DNA of 64,000 bases from Bog-159 sp049511415. Its GTDB lineage: Bacteria; Acidobacteriota; Terriglobia; Bryobacterales; Bryobacteraceae. The notes under the pieces were generated by a model. The model was not told where the DNA came from and made no database searches. It saw only the letters and a list, made by a program, of their open reading frames with translations. Positions 49,855 to 57,909 of this stretch are shown here, in pieces; the first letter of the stretch is position 1, and every line of letters starts with the position of its first letter. The position numbers were made by a program, and so were the translations under genes. Where the stretch lies: positions 11,111 through 75,110 of the forward strand of contig JBEKYC010000030.1 in assembly GCA_049511415.1 (NCBI GenBank), read 5' to 3'.

Positions 49855-51084
49855 CTACGGCGTGAATTCAAACGCCACGCCGCCGGTGGTGTCCCCGGAT
49901 GGGCCGCCCCACAGGGTTGTCCCGTAGAGGTTGCCTTCCGGGTCCATTACCAAACCGGACGATGGATATGCGCCGTCGAGACCCGCTGTGAAGCTGTAGA
50001 GGACGGTTTCCTGCCATCCGCCGCCTGTGATCGGCGACAACTCGAAAATCGTGCCTGGATTGTACAGGCCTCCGCCGAGCGAGGTGCCGTACAAGCTGCC
50101 ACCGGGAGCGAGCATCATTGTATTAGGATTCTCTCCGTCGCCTGCGCCGACCCCCAGGAAAGTGTGCAGGATGGTCTCGGTCCAAGCGCCGGAATGGCTC
50201 AGCGTCAGCTCATAGGCGATCCCGCAATTGGCCGTTCCGCCGACGGTGGTGGCGCCGTAGAGCGATCCGCCGGGCGCTATTGTGACGCCGGCGAGCGTGT
50301 TCGCTCCGTCGGCGCCGCCCTGGAAGTTATGCAGCACATGCATGCTCCAGGTCCCGCCGGTTTCCGGCCGGAGCGCATAGACCACGCCGCGATTGTGCGC
50401 GCCTCCCACATAGGTGGTGCCAAAGAGATTGCCCGCGCTATCGAAGACCGGCGTCGCGTAGGGGGTCTCGCCGTTGGTGCCGCCGAATGCGAAAATGACC
50501 GTCTCCTGCCAGGTGGGCGTGGCCGGCGTCAGCTTATAAACAGCCCCGAAGTTGTCGCCTCCGCCGGCAGTGGTCGCGCCATAGAGATTGCCCGCGGAGT
50601 CCATGGAGACGCCGGCGTAGGGCACGGATCCATCCGCCGCTCCGGTGAAGCGGTACAGCACGGTCTCCTGCCAGGCACTTCCGGAAGGCGAGATCTGGTA
50701 CACGATGCCGCAGCCCTTATGACAGGTCGCGTTGGCGATACCGCCGGCGACCGTGGTGCCATAGAGGTTACCGGCGCTATCCAGCAACAGCGTGGCGTGC
50801 GGATTGGCACCATCCTGGCCGCGGCTGGCGCCTTTGAAATCGTACAGAACAGTTTCCGTCCAACCGCCGCTGATGTTCCGCGATAGCTTGAACACTACGC
50901 CGGCATTGTAGATGCCGCCTTCCTCCGCCGCCCCGTAGAGATTGCCGGCCGCGTCCAGGACCAGGCCGGCGTACAGGCTGCCGCCACCGTCCGAGTTACC
51001 GATACCAAAGTCCTGCAGCGTGACAGGCGAATTCGCCACCGCGGCGGCGGCCGAAATTAGAGCCAAAATAGCCATTCGATGCAT
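49855..51084 (-). CDS. GloVer tandem-repeat protein
   Basis: A 409-residue secreted protein with a signal peptide (MAILALISAAAAVANS). It is made of repeats of about 50-60 residues with the signature DSAGNLYGTTxxGG...GxVYxLxP and a WQETVLYxF strand between, the GloVer/TIGR03803 repeat, which folds as a propeller. At least six repeats are visible. No anchor or catalytic domain is present. Such proteins are numerous in acidobacteria and their role is unknown. Confidence 0.88.
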   Translation of the reverse strand: MHRMAILALISAAAAVANSPVTLQDFGIGNSDGGGSLYAGLVLDAAGNLYGAAEEGGIYNAGVVFKLSRNISGGWTETVLYDFKGASRGQDGANPHATLLLDSAGNLYGTTVAGGIANATCHKGCGIVYQISPSGSAWQETVLYRFTGAADGSVPYAGVSMDSAGNLYGATTAGGGDNFGAVYKLTPATPTWQETVIFAFGGTNGETPYATPVFDSAGNLFGTTYVGGAHNRGVVYALRPETGGTWSMHVLHNFQGGADGANTLAGVTIAPGGSLYGATTVGGTANCGIAYELTLSHSGAWTETILHTFLGVGAGDGENPNTMMLAPGGSLYGTSLGGGLYNPGTIFELSPITGGGWQETVLYSFTAGLDGAYPSSGLVMDPEGNLYGTTLWGGPSGDTTGGVAFEFTP

Positions 51085-51196
51085 AGCGCTTTCAGTGTAC
51101 GCCTAAGAAAGGGAGCTGCCCGTTGATTTCGTGTGAACAGTTTGTAAAAAATGCGGTGCAATCGCAGACCGCCACTGAGCTATCCTGAGACTTCGC

Positions 51197-53794
51197 ATGG
51201 AAGCCCCGGCGCAATCCCAAACCGCGACGGTTGTCTTAAACCAGGCCGCGGTGCAGTCCCAAACGTCGACGCCCGAGGATGGCCGCTTCGTTCCCGGCAC
51301 ACTGGTGGCGGGCCGCTACCGGATCGTCTCGCTGCTGGGCCGGGGCGGCATGGGCGAGGTGTATCGCGCGACCGATTTGACGCTGGCGCAGCCGGTGGCA
51401 CTGAAGTTTCTGCCGGACGCAGGCCCGGACCACCGGCGCGCGCTGGAGCGGTTCCACAACGAGGTGCGCGTCGCGCGGCAGGTCTCGCATCCCAACGTTT
51501 GCCGGGTCTACGATGTGGGCGAAGCCGACGGTATGCCGTACATCTCCATGGAGTACGTGGACGGCGAGGATCTGGCTTCTCTGCTGCAGCGCATCGGCCG
51601 CTTGCCCGCCGATAAAGCGCTGGAGATCGGGCGCAAGATTTGCGCGGGGGTGGCGGCGGCGCACGACAAAGGCGTGATTCATCGCGATCTGAAGCCGGCG
51701 AATATCATGCTCGACCGGCGGGGCAACGTGGTGGTGATGGATTTCGGTTTGGCGGCGGTGGCGGACCAGTTGCGCGGCGCCGAAGCGCGCAGCGGCACGC
51801 CGGCATACATGGCGCCGGAGCAGTTGCGCGGCGAAGAAGTCACGGCCAAGAGCGACATATATGCGCTCGGCATGGTGCTTTACGAAATCTTCACCGGCAA
51901 GCGGGCTTACGAAGCCGGGAGCATGGCGGAGCTGATCCGGCTGCAGGAGAGCGCGCACTTTGCCAGCATGACGTCGATCGCGGCGGAGATCGATCCGGCG
52001 GTGGATAAAGCCATCCGGCGCTGTCTCGATCCGGACCCCTCCCGGCGTCCGCCGAGCGCGCTGTCGGTGTCGGCGGCGCTGCCGGGCGGCGATCCGCTGG
52101 CCGCGGCACTGGCCGCGGGCGAAACACCGTCGCCGGAGCTGGTGGCAGCCTCGGGCAAGACGGAAGGTTTGCCGCTGACCACGTCGATCCCGCTGGCTCT
52201 GGGACTGGCGGCGCTGATCATCGCGGTGCCGTTCGCGCGCTACAACGTGGAACTGCACAGCCTGGTGCCGTACGAACTCTCCGCGGATTCGCTGGCAGCC
52301 AAAGCGCGCGAGCACGCCGCCGCGTTCGGCTATACGGCGGTGCCGGCGGATCGCAAGTACGACCTGCATTGGGACTGGGACAACATCTCGACAACCAACC
52401 AGCACATCCACAGCATGGATGAGGCGCGGCGGCGGTTCCAGGCCGAGTCTCCCTTGGTTCTCGGGTACCGCGAGAGCCCCCAGCCGCTGGTAGCGCTGCC
52501 CGATGGGGAGGTGACGGCGGAGAGCCCGGCGCCGCTGGTCTCCGGCATGATCGAAATGTGGCTCAACAGCAGCGGCCAGTTGCGCGACTTTCACGCCGTG
52601 CCACCGCAACTCGATCAGGCTGCCGCGCCGCGCGAGCTGGACGTGCAGGCGATCTCGCGGGCGATCGGCATCGACATATCGCAATGGGCGACGACCGCAC
52701 CGCGCTTCACACCGCTGTACGCATTTGACTGGCAGAAGGCCTGGAAGGGCACACATCCGGTGCTGCATTACGAAATGACCGTGCAAGCCGCCGCCTGGCA
52801 CGGACGGCTTACAGAGCTGCAAGTGCTATGGCCGTGGAGCAAGCCATGGCGCGAACCCCAATCGCGGACACGGCCCTGGAGTGAAGCGGCACGCGTCCTG
52901 GTGGAACGCAACCTTTCGTTGCTGGCATTTCTGTTCTCCGCCCTGCTGGCCGCGCGCAACCTGCGCGCCGGACGCGGCGATCGGCGGGGCGCCTGGCGGC
53001 TGGCGGTCGCCTGCTTCATCGTATCGGGCGTGATTTGGGCTTGTGCGACGCATTGGGTGGTGGATCTGGCCATTATGCGAATCGTGAGCGTGAATGCCGC
53101 GGATTGGCTGGCTGCGGCCACCCTGCTCTGGCTGTTGTATATCGCCCTGGAACCCGCCGTGCGCGCGCGCTGGCCGCATTCCATTATGACCTGGAGCCGT
53201 GTCCTGACGGGCCGGTGGCAGGATGCGCAGGTGGCTGCGCACGTACTTTACGGCGCATTGGTGGGCATCGCGATTGCCGTGGCGTTTCTAGCGGCACAGT
53301 GGTGGCAGGCGCATCAAGGTTCCGTTGGCGACGCCGCGGCGTCCGCCGAGGCCGGCAGCGGCGCGGGCGATCTGATTGCGGATGTCCTGTCGCGGGCACT
53401 CAGCGGCGTGGAATTCGGGCTGCTGGTGGTATTCGTGTTTTTCTGCTTCCGCACGGTGCTGCGCAAAGATTGGATCGCCTCGGCGGCCGCCGCCATCGTA
53501 TTCACGCTGGCCGAACATGACGTGTGGCAGAGCCAAAGCCTGCTGAATTTCGTGTTCTTTCTGGCGATCTTCACGCTGCTGGTGTTCGTGCTGCTGCGCC
53601 TGGGTCTGGTGGCCACCATCGTATCGATCTTCTTCGTGAACGTGCTGCTGCGGACCCCCGCTCCCCAGACTCTGACCAAGCCGTATGAATGGGCCGTGGT
53701 GGCTTATCCGCTGGTCACGCTCGCAGTAGTGGTGTGGGCGTTCTGGCGCACGTCGGGCCGGCAACTATTGGCCGCATCGACGGAGGAGAAATGA
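51197..53794 (+). CDS. Ser/Thr protein kinase with multi-helix membrane C-terminus
   Basis: An 865-residue membrane kinase. The Hanks-type domain (about 36-300) has GRGGMGEVYRA, the lysine in VALKFLPDAG, HRDLKPANIMLDRRG, the metal-binding DFG in VVMDFGLAAVA, and GTPAYMAPEQLRG. A helix (TTSIPLALGLAALIIAVPF near 335) is followed by a periplasmic domain of about 230 residues (SLVPYELSADSLAAKAREHA), then at least seven more helices. The periplasmic part could sense a ligand. The GH16 gene starts in its stop codon (ATGA), linking signalling with glycan cleavage. It starts at ATG 51197. Confidence 0.88.
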   Translation: MEAPAQSQTATVVLNQAAVQSQTSTPEDGRFVPGTLVAGRYRIVSLLGRGGMGEVYRATDLTLAQPVALKFLPDAGPDHRRALERFHNEVRVARQVSHPNVCRVYDVGEADGMPYISMEYVDGEDLASLLQRIGRLPADKALEIGRKICAGVAAAHDKGVIHRDLKPANIMLDRRGNVVVMDFGLAAVADQLRGAEARSGTPAYMAPEQLRGEEVTAKSDIYALGMVLYEIFTGKRAYEAGSMAELIRLQESAHFASMTSIAAEIDPAVDKAIRRCLDPDPSRRPPSALSVSAALPGGDPLAAALAAGETPSPELVAASGKTEGLPLTTSIPLALGLAALIIAVPFARYNVELHSLVPYELSADSLAAKAREHAAAFGYTAVPADRKYDLHWDWDNISTTNQHIHSMDEARRRFQAESPLVLGYRESPQPLVALPDGEVTAESPAPLVSGMIEMWLNSSGQLRDFHAVPPQLDQAAAPRELDVQAISRAIGIDISQWATTAPRFTPLYAFDWQKAWKGTHPVLHYEMTVQAAAWHGRLTELQVLWPWSKPWREPQSRTRPWSEAARVLVERNLSLLAFLFSALLAARNLRAGRGDRRGAWRLAVACFIVSGVIWACATHWVVDLAIMRIVSVNAADWLAAATLLWLLYIALEPAVRARWPHSIMTWSRVLTGRWQDAQVAAHVLYGALVGIAIAVAFLAAQWWQAHQGSVGDAAASAEAGSGAGDLIADVLSRALSGVEFGLLVVFVFFCFRTVLRKDWIASAAAAIVFTLAEHDVWQSQSLLNFVFFLAIFTLLVFVLLRLGLVATIVSIFFVNVLLRTPAPQTLTKPYEWAVVAYPLVTLAVVVWAFWRTSGRQLLAASTEEK

Positions 53795-54597
53795 GCAGAC
53801 GTTCAGTTGCATTCTTGAGTTGCTTGCTCGGCAGCCTGGCGACGCTGCCGGCCATCGCGCAGCAGCGCACCGTTGTGTGGAGCGACGAGTTCGACGGCCC
53901 TGCCGGCGCCGCGCCCGATTCCGCCAAGTGGGTTTATGACATGGGCGCCAACGGATGGGGAAACAAGGAGTTGGAGAAGTATACCGACAGCCGCGCGAAT
54001 TCACATCTGGATGGCGAAGGCCACCTGGTGATCGAGGCGCTCGAAACCGCGCCACACAAGTATACTTCGGCGCGCCTCAAGACTCAAGGGAAATTCTCGA
54101 TCGCGTACGGACGCGTGGAGGCGCGCATCCGCATTCCGTATGGCCAGGGGATCTGGCCGGCGTTCTGGATGCTGGGCGACGACGAGAAGGGCAAAGGATG
54201 GCCGGCTTGCGGCGAGATCGACATCATGGAAAACATCGGGAAGGAGCCGGCGGCCGTGCACGGCACCGTGCACGGCCCAGGCTATTCCGGCGCGAAGGCG
54301 ATCGGTAGACCTTTTGCCATCGAGTCCGGCCGGTTTGCGGACGATTACCATGTGTACGCCGTGGAATGGTCGCCGGAGCGGGTCGAGTTTCTAGTGGATG
54401 GCAAGAGCTACCACGTAGTGACGCCGGCGTCGCTGCCGGCGGGCGCCAAGTGGGTATACGATCATCCCTTCTTTCTGATTCTCAACGTGGCGGTAGGCGG
54501 CCAGTGGCCGGGCAATCCGGACGAGAGCAGCGTGTTTCCGCAGAAGATGCTGGTGGATTACGTGCGGGTGTACGATTACCAGACGACACGGGAGTAA
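53791..54597 (+). CDS. Secreted glycoside hydrolase family 16 enzyme
   Basis: A 268-residue beta-jelly-roll glycanase with a signal peptide (VAFLSCLLGSLATLPAIAQ). The catalytic ExDxxE is in WPACGEIDIMENIGKEP near residue 149. Other family parts are WSDEFDGPAGAAPDSAKW, the sugar-contacting GIWPAFWMLGD and FFLILNVAVGGQWPGNPDES near the end. The sequence fits the beta-1,3(-1,4)-glucanase/laminarinase subgroup. It is translated from the kinase stop (ATGA, GGAG upstream). The 3' end overlaps the convergent PIN gene by 22 bases. Confidence 0.9.
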   Translation: MSRRSVAFLSCLLGSLATLPAIAQQRTVVWSDEFDGPAGAAPDSAKWVYDMGANGWGNKELEKYTDSRANSHLDGEGHLVIEALETAPHKYTSARLKTQGKFSIAYGRVEARIRIPYGQGIWPAFWMLGDDEKGKGWPACGEIDIMENIGKEPAAVHGTVHGPGYSGAKAIGRPFAIESGRFADDYHVYAVEWSPERVEFLVDGKSYHVVTPASLPAGAKWVYDHPFFLILNVAVGGQWPGNPDESSVFPQKMLVDYVRVYDYQTTRE

Positions 54598-54950
54598 TGC
54601 TCGGCGATGCGTTGATCCCTGGTGATCAGGGGAGCGTGGGCGACTTTAGCATTCGCGACGATCATGCGGTCAAACGGGTCCCGAGTCCAGCCTTCCGCGA
54701 GCGCAAAGTCCACGACGGTCCGAAAGGGCAGGTCGCAAACACGCAAACCGATGCTGCCTGCCAGTCCATAGATCACAGTAGAAGCGGAAGGCTTCAGGCG
54801 GCCGATTTCGTGAAGCATTTCCATTTCCAGGACCGTTGCGGCGGAAGCCATAACGTCGTTGCGTTCAATGGCCTTGCGAGCGTCGCGGCTCAGTTTGCCC
54901 GTGTCGGCTAACCAAAGGTAGATCAGAACATGTGTGTCCAGGTAAATCAC
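54576..54950 (-). CDS. VapC-like PIN-domain toxin
   Basis: A 124-residue PIN RNase. Acidic residues are present in IYLDTHVLIYL (Asp4), ASAATVLEMEML (Glu near 42), TRDPFDRMIVANA (Asp near 93) and LITRDQRIAEH (Asp near 112). I choose GTG 54950, which overlaps the antitoxin stop by four bases (GTGA), over the GTG at 54971 that overlaps it by 25. It cleaves RNA when freed from its antitoxin. Confidence 0.88.
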   Translation of the reverse strand: MIYLDTHVLIYLWLADTGKLSRDARKAIERNDVMASAATVLEMEMLHEIGRLKPSASTVIYGLAGSIGLRVCDLPFRTVVDFALAEGWTRDPFDRMIVANAKVAHAPLITRDQRIAEHYSRVVW

Positions 54951-55183
54951 TTGCGCTTTAGTTCCGACCACTCGCTGGACCAGTCCATGCCAATGATGTC
55001 ATCCGGGTCGCCGACGAACATACCCGGATGCTTTTTCAACCGAGCCAATTTGCTGGGAGGCTTATCCAGCACGATGCGCAGCACAATTCCCTTGCGGACA
55101 ACCTCCACCGGCGTTCCCGTTTCAATGACCTCGTCCAGTGTCTTGTAGATGTTCTCTCGCAGCTTCGACGCGGTAATGGGCAT
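54947..55183 (-). CDS. Phd/YefM-type antitoxin
   Basis: A 78-residue protein with the Phd fold at the N-terminus: MPITASKLRENIYKTLDEVI, then ETGTPVEVVRKGIVLRIVL. The C-terminal tail (DPDDIIGMDWSSEWSELKRK) would wrap the PIN toxin. It starts at ATG 55183; a much longer in-frame extension runs antisense through the transporter and is rejected. Palindromic CGTACGTACG motifs upstream are a likely autoregulatory operator. Confidence 0.88.
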   Translation of the reverse strand: MPITASKLRENIYKTLDEVIETGTPVEVVRKGIVLRIVLDKPPSKLARLKKHPGMFVGDPDDIIGMDWSSEWSELKRK

Positions 55184-55211
55184 GGCCACCCTCCATCTGA
55201 AGCATAATACA

Positions 55212-55241
55212 TACGTACGTACGTTGCAACTCGTACGTACG
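55212..55241. promoter_or_regulatory. Operator-like palindromes of the toxin-antitoxin pair
   Basis: Two self-complementary blocks, TACGTACGTACGT (55212-55224) and CGTACGTACG (55232-55241), are spaced about one DNA turn apart and lie 28 bases upstream of the antitoxin start. They also lie just before the divergent transporter gene, so the repressor could affect both. Confidence 0.55.
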
Positions 55242-55273
55242 GATCGCGGGGGGAGTATACTTGGCAATTCGCC

Positions 55274-56470
55274 ATGCGCTTCCGCTGGTACATCTGCGGC
55301 CTGCTCTTTTTCGCCACTACCATCAACTACGTCGACCGCCAGGTGCTGGGCCTGCTGAAACCGGTGCTCGAAAAGGAACTCGGCTGGCGGGAAGCTCAAT
55401 ACGGCTGGATTGTGTTCGCGTTTCAGTTGGCCTACGCCTGCATGATGCCGCTGGCGGGCCGCCTGATCGATTGGGCAGGCACACGCTTGGGCTACGCCGC
55501 GGCCGTCGGCCTGTGGAGCCTGGCCGCCATGTCGCATGCGCTGGCACGTTCGGCCACAGGGTTCGGCATCGCCCGCCTGGGCCTGGGGCTTAGCGAATCT
55601 GCCAACTTCCCGGCCGCGATTCGCACGGTGGCGGATTGGTTCCCGCAAGGCGAACGGGCTCTGGCCAATGGCATTTTCAATAGCGGCGCCAATATCGGGG
55701 CGATCATCGCGCCGCTCGCGGTGCCCTACCTGGCGATTCATTACGGATGGCGCTGGGCTTTCCTGGCGACTGGGGCAGCCGGCTTTCTGTGGGTGATTCT
55801 GTGGTGGACTTCGCTGGGCGGCCGCCGTCCACCGGGCGCGTGCAAACCAGAGGAGGAACAGGCAGCCGCCATTCCAATCCGTGAACTGCTGCGCCGCCCG
55901 ACTGCGTGGGCGTTCATCTTGGGAAAGTTCCTGACCGACCCGGCGTGGTGGTTCTACCTCTTCTGGCTTCCGGGATTTCTCAACCGCGTGTACGGCCTGG
56001 ATCTGGCACATTTGGGGCTGCCCATCATCGTGGTTTACCAGGTTTCCACGATCGGCTCCATTGGCGGTGGCTGGATTAACACGGCGCTGCGGCGGCGGGG
56101 CTGGAATCCCAATCGCGCACGCGAGGCCGCGCTGCTCATCTGCGCGCTGGCGGTCACGCCGGTCATTCTGGTGGGCTGGACGGGCGGGAACATGTGGCTG
56201 GCCGTGGCACTGCTGGGCCTGGCGACTGCCGGGCATCAGGGCTTCTCGGCCAACCTGTACACGCTGCCGTCGGATTGCTTTCCGCACGGCGCGGTGGGTT
56301 CGGTGGTGGGTCTCGGCGGATTTGCCGGGTCCGCCGGCGGCATGCTGATCGCGCCTCTGATAGGCTACTGGCTGGATTGGTCGCACGAATTGTACGCACC
56401 TTTGTTCGTGATCGCCGGTTCCGTGTATCTGGTGGCCTACCTGGTGATTCACAAGTTGAGCCGCAGGTAA
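55274..56470 (+). CDS. exuT: Hexuronate transporter, MFS anion:cation symporter family
   Basis: A 398-residue 12-helix permease. FATTINYVDRQVLGLLKPVL in helix 1 is the hallmark of the ACS family (ExuT, GudP, DgoT). GLGLSESANFPAAIRTVADW with FPQGERALANGIFNSGANIG matches hexuronate/galactarate carriers. It is convergent with glucuronate isomerase and overlaps it by 22 bases, so both serve uptake and catabolism of glucuronate or galacturonate. The precise sugar is inferred from the neighbour. Confidence 0.85.
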   Translation: MRFRWYICGLLFFATTINYVDRQVLGLLKPVLEKELGWREAQYGWIVFAFQLAYACMMPLAGRLIDWAGTRLGYAAAVGLWSLAAMSHALARSATGFGIARLGLGLSESANFPAAIRTVADWFPQGERALANGIFNSGANIGAIIAPLAVPYLAIHYGWRWAFLATGAAGFLWVILWWTSLGGRRPPGACKPEEEQAAAIPIRELLRRPTAWAFILGKFLTDPAWWFYLFWLPGFLNRVYGLDLAHLGLPIIVVYQVSTIGSIGGGWINTALRRRGWNPNRAREAALLICALAVTPVILVGWTGGNMWLAVALLGLATAGHQGFSANLYTLPSDCFPHGAVGSVVGLGGFAGSAGGMLIAPLIGYWLDWSHELYAPLFVIAGSVYLVAYLVIHKLSRR

Positions 56471-57852
56471 CTCACGGCATTGCCATAGCAGATATTCCGG
56501 ATCATAGGTCCGACTAACTCGTCGCAATCCGGGATTAGTCCGTTCTCTATGTCCCCGCCGATCACGTTACACAGAACACGCCGGAAATACTCATGCCGCG
56601 GATAAGACATGAATGACCGCGAATCCGTCAACATGCCCACGAATCTGGAAAGCAGGCCGGTATTCGAGAGGGCGTTGAGCTGCCACTCCATGCCTTCTTT
56701 CTGATCGAGAAACCACCAGGCGCCGCCAAACTGTATCTTGCCGGCGATTTGCCCATCCTGAAAGTTGCCGGCCATGGTCGCGAACGCGTAATTGTCCACC
56801 GGATTGACGGTATAAATAATCATCTTCGGCAGCGCGTTTTCGCTTTCCAGACGGTCGAGATAGGCGGCCAACGCGGCTACCTGCGGCCAATCGCCGATGG
56901 AATCAAAGCCTGTGTCCGGACCCGCCACGCGCAGTTGCCGTGTGTTCGCGCTCCGGTAGGCGCCCAGATGCAGTTGCTTGGTCCAGCCTTTCTCCGCGTC
57001 CAACCGGCCAAAAAACAGCATCATGTAGGAGGCAAACTGCTCCTGCTGCGGTGGACTGGCGGCCAGTCCGCGACGCGCCTTCTCAAAGATAGATTCGGCG
57101 ACCGACTCCGGGCCGAAATCGGCATGGCAGTAACTCAGCCCATGGTCCGAGAGCCGCGCGCCCAGGGCATGAAAATCGTCGTGACGGCGGCGAAGGGCAT
57201 CGGTGAAGTCGCGCAAACATCCGATCTCCGTGTTGCTGGTGGCCGCCAGACGATCGACCCAAGCGTTAAAGGCCACCGGCAAATGCACGTGCAGCGCCTT
57301 GTCGGGACGGAATGCGGGAAAAACGCGGGTGGCGAGATTCGAGGCAGCGATGGTCCGATGGTAGTTCAGATCGTCGGCGGGATCGTCCGTGGTGCACAGG
57401 GCAGCCACGCCAAAGCGAGTCAGGATTCCGCGCGCGGTGAGCTCCGTGGTTTGGAGCAGCGCATTGGCCTGCTCCCAAATGCGCGCCGCGCTGCGCGGAT
57501 CGAGCAATTCGCCGATGCCGAAGTATCGCTGCAACTCCAGATGAGTCCAATGATAGAGCGGATTGCGCAGCGTGTGGGGCACCGTCGCGGCCCATGCCTG
57601 GAATTTCTCAAAGGCGCCGGCATCACCCGTGCAATACCGCTCCGCGACTCCGTTGGCGCGCATAGCCCGCCACTTGTAGTGGTCTCCTTCGAGCCAGATT
57701 TCAAATAGATTGCGGAATCGCCGGTTCTCGGCTATATCCTTTGGCGGCAGGTGGCAATGATAGTCCAGGATCGGCTCATTTTCCGCGAAATCATGATAGA
57801 GCCGCTTTGCCGCCCGGCCGGACAGCAGAAAATCGTCGGTGATGAAAGGCAT
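56449..57852 (-). CDS. uxaC: Glucuronate (uronate) isomerase
   Basis: A 467-residue enzyme converting D-glucuronate to fructuronate and galacturonate to tagaturonate. It is an amidohydrolase-superfamily barrel with the first metal motif in ILDYHCHLPPKDIAEN near residue 27. Other family segments are NPLYHWTHLELQRYFGI, CTTDDPADDLNYH and SFMSYPRHEYFRRVLCN near the C-terminus. I use MPFITDDF at 57852 as start. Downstream pathway genes (uxuA, uxaB) are not in the window. Confidence 0.95.
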   Translation of the reverse strand: MPFITDDFLLSGRAAKRLYHDFAENEPILDYHCHLPPKDIAENRRFRNLFEIWLEGDHYKWRAMRANGVAERYCTGDAGAFEKFQAWAATVPHTLRNPLYHWTHLELQRYFGIGELLDPRSAARIWEQANALLQTTELTARGILTRFGVAALCTTDDPADDLNYHRTIAASNLATRVFPAFRPDKALHVHLPVAFNAWVDRLAATSNTEIGCLRDFTDALRRRHDDFHALGARLSDHGLSYCHADFGPESVAESIFEKARRGLAASPPQQEQFASYMMLFFGRLDAEKGWTKQLHLGAYRSANTRQLRVAGPDTGFDSIGDWPQVAALAAYLDRLESENALPKMIIYTVNPVDNYAFATMAGNFQDGQIAGKIQFGGAWWFLDQKEGMEWQLNALSNTGLLSRFVGMLTDSRSFMSYPRHEYFRRVLCNVIGGDIENGLIPDCDELVGPMIRNICYGNAVSYLRLNL

Positions 57853-57909
57853 CCTAGCCTCAAGCATAGCGCGGGGTTTGGCGCGAGCTTTGGCCCGGAT
57901 GCGACGCGC

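Noticed and set aside
51236..52822. A 528-codon open frame antisense to the Ser/Thr kinase
   Set aside because: The translation is dominated by Arg, His and Gln, as expected for an antisense shadow.
54947..56527. A 526-codon frame joining antisense transporter sequence to the antitoxin
   Set aside because: Only the last 78 codons resemble a protein (Phd antitoxin) and they have their own start at 55183.
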